Part shown: positions 35,449 to 44,247 of the stretch, one piece after another
How positions within the stretch are numbered: position 1 is the stretch's first letter
Layout of the letters: every line of letters begins with the position of its first letter
Source: Halorientalis pallida
GTDB taxonomy: Archaea > Halobacteriota > Halobacteria > Halobacteriales > Haloarculaceae
Direction of reading: 5' to 3'
Assembly (NCBI RefSeq): GCF_004118325.1
Contig: NZ_RDFA01000010.1
Location: forward strand, 30,048 to 94,047
DNA length: 64,000 nt
Notes under the pieces: generated by a model
What the model saw: only the letters and a program-made list of their open reading frames with translations
Told to the model about the DNA's origin: nothing
Databases searched by the model: none
Program-made: the position numbers and the translations under genes

Positions 35449-36456
35449 CTAGATCTCTTCGATCTCGAAGTCGGCGGCGTAGTAGTCCAGCGCGAGGACC
35501 ACGAACGCACCCACGAACGACAGACCCAGGAACGTGATCGCGACTTCCGGAGTGAAGCCCACCTCCGCCCGGACCGTCGCGACGGGAGCCCGGAGTGCGC
35601 CGACGACGAGGGCGACGAGGAAGGCGAGCGTCACCTCGCGGTTCCGGTTCAGTGCGTACCTGACCGCCCGGGAGATCGTGAACAGGCCGACCAGCCCGCC
35701 GGCGATGAAGGTGACCACGATCGTACCGAGGCCGGTGATCGCGTCCACCGAGCCGCCCGTGACAAGCCCGGCCAGCCCGTCGACGAACGTCGAGAGCGTC
35801 TCGGACAGCCGGGCGTGTTGCCCGAGGATGACGAGGATCAACGAGCCCGAGAGGCCGGGCAGGATCATCGCGCTCACGGCCACCGTTCCGGCGACGAAGA
35901 CCAGCGGGAGACCGCCCCCGAACAGTTCCTCGGCCTGCCCGGACATCAGGAAGGCCAGCAGGAAGCCCGCGACGGCGGCGACGCCGGCCCCCACCGTTCG
36001 GATCGAGATGGCCCGCAGGAGCACGACCGCGGAGGCCGCGATCAGCCCGAAAAAGAAGCCGTAGAGGACCACCGGGGCGCTCTCGTTGAGAACCGTGACG
36101 ATCCGGGTGACGATTACGACGGCGGTGAGGATGCCGGTCAGCAGGATGAGCAGGAACCAGCCGTCGACGTCGTCGAAGATGGCCTCGGCCCGACGGACCG
36201 AAATCCCTCCGCCGAGGGGCGTAAGCGCCTTCAGGAAGCCCAGCACCGCCCGCGGCGTGACGGCGGTGATGGCGGTGATGAGCCGTTCGTAGATCCCCAC
36301 GATCAACGCGATGGTACCCCCCGAAACTCCCGGCACGGCGTCGGCACTCCCCATGAAGATTCCGATCAGGTACGTCGACGCCCACTCCCTGAGCGGCGGT
36401 ACCGACTCCCCGAGGGTCGGTCGCTCGTCGGTCGCGTGGTCCGGCGATGACGGCAT
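35449..36456 (-). CDS. DUF368 family membrane protein (polyprenyl-phosphate translocase family)
   Basis: This 335-residue protein has about eight to ten hydrophobic segments and the two inverted-repeat motifs of DUF368: DAVPGVSGGTIALIVGIYER near residue 40 and MILPGLSGSLILVILG near residue 200. Bacterial DUF368 proteins (PopT) recycle undecaprenyl phosphate across the membrane. An archaeal homologue could flip dolichyl phosphate used in S-layer glycosylation, which is inference. The N-terminus has a polar 25-residue leader. It is downstream of no clear partner and is divergent from the M20 gene (90-bp gap). Confidence 0.88.
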   Translation of the reverse strand: MPSSPDHATDERPTLGESVPPLREWASTYLIGIFMGSADAVPGVSGGTIALIVGIYERLITAITAVTPRAVLGFLKALTPLGGGISVRRAEAIFDDVDGWFLLILLTGILTAVVIVTRIVTVLNESAPVVLYGFFFGLIAASAVVLLRAISIRTVGAGVAAVAGFLLAFLMSGQAEELFGGGLPLVFVAGTVAVSAMILPGLSGSLILVILGQHARLSETLSTFVDGLAGLVTGGSVDAITGLGTIVVTFIAGGLVGLFTISRAVRYALNRNREVTLAFLVALVVGALRAPVATVRAEVGFTPEVAITFLGLSFVGAFVVLALDYYAADFEIEEI

Positions 36457-36516
36457 TCACTCGCAGTTCCACGAACAGCGTCTTGTCTCTTGGGAAACGG
36501 GTCGCGGGACGCGGCG

Positions 36517-36522
36517 CTTATG
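36517..36522 (+). promoter_or_regulatory. TATA-like box of the M20 hydrolase gene
   Basis: CTTATG lies about 28 nt before the ATG at 36547, a spacing that predicts a leaderless transcript and supports that start. Confidence 0.5.
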
Positions 36523-36546
36523 CTCCGGCCGCCCGCACCGACTGGC

Positions 36547-37644
36547 ATGGACGCCATCGAGTTGACCCGGGACCTGGTGGCCATCCCGAGCCACGACTCC
36601 GAGGCCGCCGTGGGCGACTACATCGAGGACTGGCTCCGCGACCACACCGACGCCGAAGTCCGGCGGGACGACGCCGGAACCGACGAGGACCGAGGGGGGA
36701 ACGTGTTCGCTCGCAAGGGGTCGGGCGAGGTGACGCTCGCGCTGGTCGGCCACCACGACGTGGTGCCGCCGGACGAATCACAGCTCACCGAGTCGGGCGA
36801 GTACGTGATCGAAGAACGCGACGGTCGCATCTACGGCCGCGGCACCGCCGATATGAAGGGGGCGCTCGCGGCGGCGATGGTGGCAGTCCGCGAGGCGGAG
36901 CCGGCCTGCGAACTCGTCTTCGCCTCCTTCGTCGGCGAGGAAGTCGGCGGCGTCGGTGCCCGTTACGCCATCGAGAACGGCTTCGCCCCCGACTACGCCG
37001 TCGTCACGGAGGGCTCGACCGGGTATTCGGGCCCCCAGACCACCGACGTGGCCGTCGCCCACAAGGGCCGGCGTGGGAGTACGATCACCGCCAGCGGCGA
37101 GGCCGCGCACGCCAGCGAGACCGAGGAGGGCGAGAACGCCATCTACCGCGCGACCGACGCCGTGGACATCGTCCGGGACCTCGAGTTCCCGTCGACCGAC
37201 GTGCTGGGTCACTCGATGTGCGGTTCGGTCGCAGTCACCGAGATCGATGGTGGCTCGGCGATGAACGTGCTCCCCGAGCGCTGTGAACTCACCGTGGACG
37301 AGCGAACCGTCCCGGGCGAGCGCGCGCCGCTTTCGCGTGTCGAGGAGGTCACGGGCGTCGAGTGGACCGTCGACCAGGACCTGCCGCCGATGGCCTGCGG
37401 GGACGAAGCGTTCGCGGATGCCGTCCTCGATGCGGCCGACGGTGCCCAGGACGACACGCCCGAACACGTCGTCAAGCCCCACGCGACGGACGCGGGGTGG
37501 CTCTCCGAAGCGGGGACCGACTGCGTGATCTGTGGCATCGCCGAACCCGGCGAGGCCCACACCGCGACGGAGAGCGCGTCGCTCGCGGTGATCGAGTGCT
37601 GTGAGCGAGTCTACCGGACTCTCGCAGCATCGTTCGCGGGCTAG
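36547..37644 (+). CDS. M20 family metallohydrolase (DapE/ArgE-like)
   Basis: This 365-residue zinc hydrolase has the M20 motifs: ALVGHHDVVPP (metal-binding His and catalytic Asp, residues ~64-70), YGRGTADMKGALAAAM (bridging Asp), ASFVGEEVGGVGARY (general base Glu-Glu pair), and the dimerisation domain in the middle (KGRRGSTITASGEAAHASE). A C-terminal EAHTATES supplies a His. DapE (succinyl-diaminopimelate desuccinylase) and ArgE (acetylornithine deacetylase) are the nearest classes, and the specificity cannot be told. The ATG at 36547 begins the first helix and fits the promoter box. It shares CTAG with the convergent CheC gene. Confidence 0.87.
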   Translation: MDAIELTRDLVAIPSHDSEAAVGDYIEDWLRDHTDAEVRRDDAGTDEDRGGNVFARKGSGEVTLALVGHHDVVPPDESQLTESGEYVIEERDGRIYGRGTADMKGALAAAMVAVREAEPACELVFASFVGEEVGGVGARYAIENGFAPDYAVVTEGSTGYSGPQTTDVAVAHKGRRGSTITASGEAAHASETEEGENAIYRATDAVDIVRDLEFPSTDVLGHSMCGSVAVTEIDGGSAMNVLPERCELTVDERTVPGERAPLSRVEEVTGVEWTVDQDLPPMACGDEAFADAVLDAADGAQDDTPEHVVKPHATDAGWLSEAGTDCVICGIAEPGEAHTATESASLAVIECCERVYRTLAASFAG

Positions 37645-39164
37645 AACAGGTCGCTCGGATCGGCGTCGGTCTGGTCTTTCCGGTCGACCGCGAGGGCTTC
37701 CAGCGCCGCCCCGAGATCGGCCTCGTCGGGCAGGGCGTGGATCTCGCACGTGAACTCCACGTCGTCGGTCTGGAGCGTCGACTCGATGGTGAAGGCGTGG
37801 GTCTGGAACGGCCCGAGTTGCTCGGTGATGATCTCGACGAAGGCCATGTTCATGTCGCCGACGTACTCGGGTGGGGTGTGTTCGACACCCGTTTCGAGGA
37901 CGTTGGCCCAGCCGTCGATGAAGCCGCTGGTCATGATGTTCCCCAACTCTTCGATGGCGCTCTCGTGCATCCCGGTGAGGCCGTCCTCGGTGGGATCGAC
38001 GGGCATCATCTCCTCGGCGATGTTCTCCGCCGACTCCTCGTCGAAGAGGATGACCAGCGAGCCGCTGGGGGTCCCCTCGAACTCGACGGTCGTGCCGACG
38101 TAGTCGCCGTCCTCCAGCTGGGCGGCGATGTCGTCGATGGGGGTGAACGTGATCCCGGCGATCTCCGTGCTGGTCTCGATGCCGGTCATCTGGGTCACGC
38201 GCTCGGCCGCCGCCTCGGTGCCTTCCTTGGTCAGGTCACTGAATACGGACAGCTTCTCCAGCGGGATCTCGTCGGCCCCCTCGGCCCCGTCGTCGAAGCC
38301 GAAGAGATCGTCGTCGTCACCGGGGTCGAAGGCGTCGGGATCGCCACTCGTCGTGTCGTCGGATCCGAAGCCGCCGGCGTCGTCGCTCGCGCCGAACGCG
38401 CCCTCGGCGCTCCCGCCGAAGGGGTCGTCCGCGGCTGCGTCGGCGTCCTCGCGCTCGCCGTCGGTCGTTCCGTCCGTAGTCGCCGGGTCGGCCGGCGACG
38501 CGGCTGTGGCGTCCGATCCAGTCGAGCCGTCGTCCCCATCGGAACCGATCAGTTCGTCGAGTTCCGTGTCGGCCTCCGCGTCCTCGATCGCGTCGCGCTC
38601 GGCTTCGGAGAACACGGGATCGAGCGCCGAGCGGTCGGGTGCGAGGTAGATATCGATGCGTCCCTCGCCGGTGCGCCAGGTGATCGAACTCTGGAACACG
38701 AGTGTGCTATCGGTCTCCGGGCCGGTGGGGTCGAGCTTGAGCGCGTCGGCGTCCGGGTCGTCGAGATACGTCGGCGCGGTCATCGAGAGTCCGGCACCGA
38801 GGTGGTCGCCCCAGTCGGTCGTGAACGACCCCATCATGATGTTGGCCATCTCTTTCAGCCCCGCGGAGGCCAACGCCTCGCCGGCCTCGCCGGGGACCAG
38901 CGCCTCGACGACGGCCTCCGTCGCCGGCTGGTCGAACAGCAGGAGTGCGGTCCCGGACAGTTTCCCCTCGATGTCGAATCGCACCACCTCGTAGCCACCG
39001 CTGTCGATCCGCTCGATCACGTCCTCGTGGTTCACCAGCAGAATCTTCGTCGTCCCGATGGTGGTACTGGCGGCCGTCATGTCGGCGAGCGCACCGTTGG
39101 CTCGCTCCGTGCCGTCACGGGTGAGCAGATTCAGTTCCTCCAGCGCGTCGATATCGATTTTCAT
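37641..39164 (-). CDS. Double CheC chemotaxis phosphatase-like protein with acidic linker
   Basis: This 507-residue protein has two CheC-like domains at residues ~1-195 and ~315-490, joined by a ~110-residue Asp/Gly/Ser/Ala-rich linker. The ExxN phosphatase signature is present in both: LKEMANIMMGSFTTDW in the first and SAIEELGNIMTSGF in the second, each followed by a Pro about 22 residues on. In CheC these residues dephosphorylate CheY-P. The second domain keeps the Ser four residues before the Glu, while the first has Ala there, so the first may be less active. It lies away from other che genes. Confidence 0.87.
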   Translation of the reverse strand: MKIDIDALEELNLLTRDGTERANGALADMTAASTTIGTTKILLVNHEDVIERIDSGGYEVVRFDIEGKLSGTALLLFDQPATEAVVEALVPGEAGEALASAGLKEMANIMMGSFTTDWGDHLGAGLSMTAPTYLDDPDADALKLDPTGPETDSTLVFQSSITWRTGEGRIDIYLAPDRSALDPVFSEAERDAIEDAEADTELDELIGSDGDDGSTGSDATAASPADPATTDGTTDGEREDADAAADDPFGGSAEGAFGASDDAGGFGSDDTTSGDPDAFDPGDDDDLFGFDDGAEGADEIPLEKLSVFSDLTKEGTEAAAERVTQMTGIETSTEIAGITFTPIDDIAAQLEDGDYVGTTVEFEGTPSGSLVILFDEESAENIAEEMMPVDPTEDGLTGMHESAIEELGNIMTSGFIDGWANVLETGVEHTPPEYVGDMNMAFVEIITEQLGPFQTHAFTIESTLQTDDVEFTCEIHALPDEADLGAALEALAVDRKDQTDADPSDLF

Positions 39165-39337
39165 CGTTCAGTCCCCAACCGGCCGGGTCCCGCCGACACT
39201 GCTATCGACCGGGCATGTCTTCCTATCTCACGAATCGCATTGAATAGCTGTTACGCCGCGATTATCAACTCTGGAACTGGTATGGGGGTGACTGCCGGGG
39301 TACCAACCCTTTTGCCGTGTCGGCCGAAGATCCGCGC

Positions 39338-40840
39338 ATGGCAACGGATCAGGCCGAGCGTCCGGACGCGTACGCGTCGTTGCGCGACCACGTCCGCCGG
39401 ATGACGAACGTCGGCAACGCCGCTGGGGTCCTCAACTGGGACCAGCAGGTGACGATGCCCGAAGGTGGCACGCCCGCCCGCTCCCAGCAGACCGCCGCGC
39501 TGTCGGCGCTCCACCACGAACTGCTCACCGACGACGAGCTCGCCGGGTATCTGGACGAACTGGAGGGCCAGGATCTGGATGGCGACCGGAGCGCCGTCGT
39601 CCGCGAGGTCCGGCGCGAACACGAGCGGGCAACCCGCGTCGACGGCGATCTAGTCGAGGAGATCTCCGAGACCACTTCAAACGCCCTCCCGAAGTGGGAG
39701 CAGGCCAAGGCCGAGGACGACTGGGACGAGTTCGCCCCCACGCTCGAACGGATCGTCGAGTTGAAACGCGAGTACGCCAACCAGATCGACCCCGACCGAG
39801 ACCCCTACGAAGTCCTCTTCGAGGAGTACGAACCCTACCTCGGGATCGACACCGCCGAACGCATCCTCGAACGCCTGCGCGAGGAACTGGTGCCGCTGAT
39901 CGACGACATCGAGGACAGCGACGCCGACCTCGCCGATCCCTTCGAGGGTACGTACGCCGAAGAGGACCAGGAAGAACTCGTCCGGGCGGCGCTGGACACG
40001 CTGGGCTACGACTGGGACCGTGGTCGCCTGGACACCGCCGCCCACCCGTTCTCGATGGGGACGCAGTTCGACGCCCGCGTGACGACGCGGTTCAAACCGG
40101 ACGACCCGCTGGACGCGCTGGGTTCGACGATCCACGAGTTCGGGCACGCCACCTATACGCTCGGACTCCCACAGGACGAGTACGGCACGCCGCTGGGTCA
40201 GTCGCGGGACCTCTCGGTCCACGAGTCCCAGTCCCGGCTCTGGGAGAACCACGTCGGCCGCTCCCGGCCGTTCTGGGACCTGTTCGGGGACACGGTGAAC
40301 GACCACCTCGGGACCGACGTGTCCCCCCGCGAGCTGTACGAGGCGGCCAACCAGATCTATCCGGACAATCTCATCCGGGTCGAGGCCGACGAACTCACCT
40401 ACCACCTCCACATCATCCTCCGGTTCGAGATCGAGCGCGATCTGGTGCGTGGGGATCTGGAAGTCGACGAGATTCCGCAGGTCTGGAACGACAAGATGGA
40501 CGAGTACCTCGGCGTCCGGCCCGACACCGACGCCGAGGGCTGTCTGCAGGACATCCACTGGACCCACGGCAACTTCGGCTACTTCCCCACCTACTCGCTG
40601 GGGAGCGTGCTGGCCACGCAGCTGTTCGCGGCGGCCGAGGACGACCTCGGCAATCTGGACGAGGACATCCGAACCGGGGAGTTCGACGGGCTGCACGGCT
40701 GGCTCACCGAGCACGTCCACCGGCACGGCTGTCGGTACACCACCGACGACTTGATCGAGGAAGCCACCGGCGAGGCCTTCACCGCGGACTACTTCGTCGA
40801 GTACGCTCGCGGGAAGTTCGGCGACCTCTACGGGCTGTAG
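39338..40840 (+). CDS. M32 family carboxypeptidase (Taq-type)
   Basis: This 500-residue metallocarboxypeptidase has the zinc motif STIHEFGHATYTLG near residue 265, the downstream ligand region LSVHESQSRLWENHVGRS, and the M32 signatures DTAAHPFSMGTQFDARVTTR and IHWTHGNFGYFPTYSLGS (conserved GYFPTY). These cytoplasmic enzymes remove C-terminal residues of broad type. Length is typical for the family (~500). The ATG at 39338 is used because the seven preceding in-frame residues lack support. The gene is monocistronic and divergent from the CheC gene (173-bp gap). Confidence 0.95.
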   Translation: MATDQAERPDAYASLRDHVRRMTNVGNAAGVLNWDQQVTMPEGGTPARSQQTAALSALHHELLTDDELAGYLDELEGQDLDGDRSAVVREVRREHERATRVDGDLVEEISETTSNALPKWEQAKAEDDWDEFAPTLERIVELKREYANQIDPDRDPYEVLFEEYEPYLGIDTAERILERLREELVPLIDDIEDSDADLADPFEGTYAEEDQEELVRAALDTLGYDWDRGRLDTAAHPFSMGTQFDARVTTRFKPDDPLDALGSTIHEFGHATYTLGLPQDEYGTPLGQSRDLSVHESQSRLWENHVGRSRPFWDLFGDTVNDHLGTDVSPRELYEAANQIYPDNLIRVEADELTYHLHIILRFEIERDLVRGDLEVDEIPQVWNDKMDEYLGVRPDTDAEGCLQDIHWTHGNFGYFPTYSLGSVLATQLFAAAEDDLGNLDEDIRTGEFDGLHGWLTEHVHRHGCRYTTDDLIEEATGEAFTADYFVEYARGKFGDLYGL

Positions 40841-40867
40841 TTCGCCGCAACGTCGGTTCGACCGTAC

Positions 40868-40873
40868 GCTTAA
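40868..40873 (+). promoter_or_regulatory. TATA-like box of ubaA
   Basis: GCTTAA lies about 28 nt before the ATG at 40899, consistent with a leaderless transcript. Confidence 0.5.
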
Positions 40874-40898
40874 CCGCCCCGCCCGCCTACGCCGGTCC

Positions 40899-41735
40899 AT
40901 GAGCGACCTCAATCTCGACCCCACGCAACTGGACCGGTACTCCCGGCACATCATCATGGACGACGTCGGGCCCGAGGGACAGAAGGCGCTGCTGGACGCC
41001 GACGTGCTCGTCCTCGGGGCCGGCGGCCTGGGTTCGCCGATCGTCCAGTACCTGGCGGCCGCGGGCGTCGGCAGGCTGGGCATCGCCGACGACGACGTCG
41101 TCGAGCGCTCCAACCTCCAGCGTCAGATCGTTCACGCCGACGCCGACGTGGGCCGCCCGAAAGTCGAGAGCGCCGCCGAGTTCGTCGCCGAGCTCAATCC
41201 CGACGTGACCGTCGACGCCCACGAGACTCGCGTGACCGCCGACAACGTCGACGAGTTGCTCGCCGACTACGACTTCGTCGTCGACGGCAGCGACAACTTC
41301 GAGACGCGTTTTCTCGTCAACGACGCCTGCACGCTCGCCGGCGTCCCCTTCACCCACGGCGCGATCTACCGCTTCGAGGGACAGATCACATCCTTCACCG
41401 AGGGCCAGCCCTGCTACCGGTGTCTGTTCCCCGAAGCGCCGCCGGCCGGCGAGATCCCCGACTGTTCGGAGGCCGGAGTGCTGGGCGTCCTCCCCGGGAC
41501 CGTGGGCTGTATTCAGGCCACGGAGACGGTGAAGTGGATCCTCCAGGACGCTGGCCTCGCACCCGAGGCCGACACGCTCGACGGCCGGATGATATTCTAC
41601 GACGCGATGGCCATGACCTTCGAGGACGTCCCGGTCCAGCCCGATCCCGACTGCCCCGTCTGTGGCGACGACCCCGCCATCTCCTCCGTCCAGGACGTCG
41701 AGTACGTCGAGACCTGTGCCATCGGCGCGGACTGA
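40899..41735 (+). CDS. ubaA: E1-like SAMP-activating enzyme UbaA (MoeB/ThiF family)
   Basis: This 278-residue protein has the E1/MoeB/ThiF layout: an adenylation Rossmann fold (VLVLGAGGLGSPIVQYLAA), the DDDVVERSNLQRQ motif, the ATP-contact DGSDNFETRF, a CxxC pair (CYRC), a C-terminal CPVC pair that completes a zinc site, and the conserved Cys in LPGTVGCIQATETVK. In haloarchaea UbaA adenylates the ubiquitin-like SAMPs for protein conjugation and also for sulfur transfer to tRNA and molybdopterin. It lacks a rhodanese tail. A JAMM isopeptidase gene follows 430 nt later on the other strand, pairing conjugating and removing activities. Confidence 0.93.
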   Translation: MSDLNLDPTQLDRYSRHIIMDDVGPEGQKALLDADVLVLGAGGLGSPIVQYLAAAGVGRLGIADDDVVERSNLQRQIVHADADVGRPKVESAAEFVAELNPDVTVDAHETRVTADNVDELLADYDFVVDGSDNFETRFLVNDACTLAGVPFTHGAIYRFEGQITSFTEGQPCYRCLFPEAPPAGEIPDCSEAGVLGVLPGTVGCIQATETVKWILQDAGLAPEADTLDGRMIFYDAMAMTFEDVPVQPDPDCPVCGDDPAISSVQDVEYVETCAIGAD

Positions 41736-41771
41736 CTTGTAGTTTTCATTTTCTATAACTGGACGCGTATA

Positions 41772-41778
41772 TTTATGA
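41772..41778 (+). promoter_or_regulatory. TATA-like box of the DUF5658-like gene
   Basis: TTTATGA, in an AT-rich patch, lies about 46 nt before the ATG at 41822. It predicts a short leader of about 20 nt, unlike most genes here. Confidence 0.5.
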
Positions 41779-41821
41779 TGTATTTCCGGCAACCTGTAGC
41801 CGCACAGGTGGCTTCCCCCCG

Positions 41822-42190
41822 ATGTCAATCTCATCACTCGAAACTGAGCTGCCGGCGTTCGGCCTCGAAAAGCCCGGGTACGTCGAGTCGGTGTTCGCAC
41901 TGGTGTTCGTCTGGGGCTTCGGCGACGCCGTCTCGACGTTGATCGCGCTGGCCTTCACCGGCGACGTCGGGATGGAAGCCAACCCCTTCGTTCGGCAGTT
42001 GCTCGCCCACCACCCCTTGCTGATGCTCGCGATGAAGGCCGCCGTCGCGCTGATCGTCGGCGTCACGCTGTTGACCTACCGCGATACCATCGAGCGGGTG
42101 CCGCTGTGGCGCTCCTGGATCCTGAGCGTCACGGCCCTCGGGACGCTCATCGTCGTCACGAACGTCTACGTCGGGCTCTCCGCGCTCTGA
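41822..42190 (+). CDS. DUF5658-like small membrane protein
   Basis: This 122-residue protein has three predicted helices (VESVFALVFVWGFGDAVSTL, LLMLAMKAAVALIVGVTLL, SWILSVTALGTLIVVTNVYV) and a short GMEANPFVRQLL loop with an N-P-F element typical of the DUF5658 group. Function is unknown. Its own promoter lies in an AT-rich spacer. The 3' end overlaps the end of the convergent JAMM gene by 25 nt. It sits between the E1 and JAMM genes. Confidence 0.7.
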   Translation: MSISSLETELPAFGLEKPGYVESVFALVFVWGFGDAVSTLIALAFTGDVGMEANPFVRQLLAHHPLLMLAMKAAVALIVGVTLLTYRDTIERVPLWRSWILSVTALGTLIVVTNVYVGLSAL

Positions 42191-42594
42191 ATCGCCACCG
42201 TTTCTTGCTGGAAGCGCTCGCCAGTCCAGCGCCACGATCCCACGAACGGCTCTGCCCCATCCAGCACGACGATCACGTAGGAGTAGCCCGTCCAGGTCGC
42301 CTGCCGTTCGTCCGTCCGGCTCGGTCTCGGCGGCCCCGCCGGATGCGAGTGGACGAACCCGACGACGTCCTGCCCCGCGTCCTCGATGGCCTGCATGTGT
42401 GCTAGCTGCTCCTCGGGATCGAGTTCGTAGGCGGTCTCGGGATCGCTCGCGATATTCGACGCGCGCCGGTGGCGGTCGGCCCTGCTTCGATCCGCCCCCT
42501 GACGACCGCCGAGCACCCCACAGCACTCCTCGGGCGCACGTTCCCGAGCGTGAGCGATCAGCTCGTCGTACACGCTCCGGGACAGTTCGAGCAT
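42166..42594 (-). CDS. JAMM/MPN+ isopeptidase (deSAMPylase-type)
   Basis: This 142-residue protein has the JAMM motif: an upstream Glu (APEECCGVLGG) and the zinc signature HSHPAGPPRPSRTD (HxHPx7-8Sx2D). It also has an EDAGQDVVGFVHSHP strand. This is the size of stand-alone archaeal JAMM proteins such as HvJAMM1, which cut isopeptide bonds of SAMP conjugates and linear C-terminal fusions. The ATG at 42594 comes 1 nt after the stop of the cobalamin-binding-type gene, so the two are co-transcribed. Placement near ubaA suggests they act in the same conjugation system. SAMP genes are not in the window. Confidence 0.92.
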   Translation of the reverse strand: MLELSRSVYDELIAHARERAPEECCGVLGGRQGADRSRADRHRRASNIASDPETAYELDPEEQLAHMQAIEDAGQDVVGFVHSHPAGPPRPSRTDERQATWTGYSYVIVVLDGAEPFVGSWRWTGERFQQETVAIQSAESPT

Positions 42595-42595
42595 C

Positions 42596-43510
42596 TCAGG
42601 CCAGCGCGCCCGGGAACGGCCGGACGGCCGAACTCGGCGGCACGTCGAACAGATCCGGATGCACACACGCCGCCAGGTGTTCGAGCGTGTCGACCAGCCG
42701 CGGGCCGGGCCGGTTCACGTAGTGGTGTCCGTCCATGGCGAAGACCCGCCCGTTCTGCACCGCGCGCAGATCGTTCCACCCGTCGCGGTCGAGCAGGTCG
42801 TCGCGGTTCCGCTCGGTCTGGTCCAGCCCGAACCCGCAGGGCGCGGCCACCAGCACCTCGGGGTCGTACTCCCGGACCGCGGCGAATTCCCGGGGTTCGG
42901 ACCGCGCGCCCGGTTCGGCCATGCCGTACTCGCCGCCCGCCAGTTCGACCATCTCGGGGATCCAGTGGCCCGCGACCATCACGGGGTCGAGCCAGTCGAG
43001 TACCGCCACGCGTGGACGTTCGTCGGCGGCCGCCACCGTCCGCTCGACCGCCGTGACTCGCTCGCGCAGGTCCGCCACGAGTTCCGCCGCGCGCCCACTC
43101 GTCCCCGTCGCGTCCCCGATCCGGCGGATGTCGGCGAACACGTCGTCGAGACTGTGTGGGTCGGTCGTGAGCACGGCGGCGTCCAGATCGAGCCGTTCGA
43201 CGGCCTGCCGGACCAGCACCTCGTCGACGGCGCATACGTCACAGATCCCCTGCGAGACGATCAGGTCGGGGTCCAGTCGTTCCAGGGTGTCCAGATCGAT
43301 CTCGTAGACCCCGTCGCCGCTCTCCTCGGCGTCGGCGACCTGCTGGTTTAGTTCCCGACTGCTCGCCTCGGGGTCGACCCGCGAACGATTGACTGCGGGT
43401 ACGCCGGCAGCTGCCGGCGGGTAGTCACACTCGTGGGAGGTGCCGACGGGTTCCAAACCGAGGGCGTAGACGATCTCCGTCGCCGAGGGGAGCAACGAGA
43501 CGATGCGCAT
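42596..43510 (-). CDS. Cobalamin-binding/BtuF-like periplasmic-binding-fold protein
   Basis: This 304-residue protein begins RIVSLLPSATEIVYALGLEP, the opening of class III substrate-binding proteins (BtuF/FecB). It has further conserved regions: DLIVSQGICDVCAVDE, VAVLDWLDPVMVAGHWIPEMVELAGG, and NGRVFAMDGHHYVNRPGPRLVDTLEH. It has no signal peptide or lipobox, so it is likely cytoplasmic or lacks the normal export route; the ATP-binding and permease genes are absent. This signal-less group may bind corrinoid or another cofactor. Co-transcribed with the JAMM gene (1-nt gap). Confidence 0.83.
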   Translation of the reverse strand: MRIVSLLPSATEIVYALGLEPVGTSHECDYPPAAAGVPAVNRSRVDPEASSRELNQQVADAEESGDGVYEIDLDTLERLDPDLIVSQGICDVCAVDEVLVRQAVERLDLDAAVLTTDPHSLDDVFADIRRIGDATGTSGRAAELVADLRERVTAVERTVAAADERPRVAVLDWLDPVMVAGHWIPEMVELAGGEYGMAEPGARSEPREFAAVREYDPEVLVAAPCGFGLDQTERNRDDLLDRDGWNDLRAVQNGRVFAMDGHHYVNRPGPRLVDTLEHLAACVHPDLFDVPPSSAVRPFPGALA

Positions 43511-43540
43511 GGGCCTGCTACGGCCCCCGTCCTCAAAAAA

Positions 43541-44143
43541 TCAGAGATCCCGGGGTTTGTCGATGGGTTCGTCGGCCTCGCCGGCGTGGCCGATGACCCA
43601 CTCCAGCGGGACGAGCTTGGTTCGCTTGCCCACGTCGAGGCGGATCTTGTCCGGTTCGTTCTCGCGGTGCTGGTGCTCGATGGGTGGTGCCTCCGCGACG
43701 ATGCCTTCGGTCGTATAGCCGTACACCGTGCTGTCCTGTCCGCCCTCGTAGTAGAGCAGGTGGTCGCCTTCGACGTATCTCGAAGACCTGGCCACCGCTT
43801 CCTCCGAGGTCTGTTCGGAGGTGGTCTCCCGGTCCGACGGGTCCACGAGCAACGCTTGGTCCTTGGCGTCCGGTGTCTCGCCGCCGCGACGCGCGACCTG
43901 CTCTTCGACGACGGTGAACCCGACCACGTCCGCCACGTCGCGCTCGGCCGCCCACTCGGTCAGTGCCGCCGACACAGCGTTGGTCGTCACTTCCGAGCGG
44001 GACTCGGCGGACAGCGGCATCCGCTCGACGAACCGATGCCTCCCGTCGGTCTCGTACTCGACGACGAGTCGAAACGTAACCTGTTCGCCACGCGAGACCA
44101 CCTCGATCTCGAATTCACTCCCGGTTATTGAAACCTTGCCCAT
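43541..44143 (-). CDS. Uncharacterised haloarchaeal protein
   Basis: This 200-residue acidic protein has no motif that I recognise. The N-terminal ~75 residues look like a beta-sandwich (MGKVSITGSEFEIEVVSRGE and FRLVVEYETDGRHRF), a Glu/Ser/Thr-rich middle, and a C-terminal region with HLLYYEGGQDSTVYGYTTEG and KLVPLEWVIGHAGEAD. There is no signal peptide. The ATG at 44143 is used. It is isolated: 30 nt after the cobalamin-binding gene, same direction, so co-transcription with that operon is possible. Function unknown. Confidence 0.7.
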   Translation of the reverse strand: MGKVSITGSEFEIEVVSRGEQVTFRLVVEYETDGRHRFVERMPLSAESRSEVTTNAVSAALTEWAAERDVADVVGFTVVEEQVARRGGETPDAKDQALLVDPSDRETTSEQTSEEAVARSSRYVEGDHLLYYEGGQDSTVYGYTTEGIVAEAPPIEHQHRENEPDKIRLDVGKRTKLVPLEWVIGHAGEADEPIDKPRDL

Positions 44144-44247
44144 GCGCGTTCACTCTGCCTCTCCGCAAGGTTTCGCGTTCTGTATAATAGGGTTCCGGAT
44201 CGTATCGCATCCGTGAGTCTAAATGGCCGGCAGGGCAAGTGTCGGTG

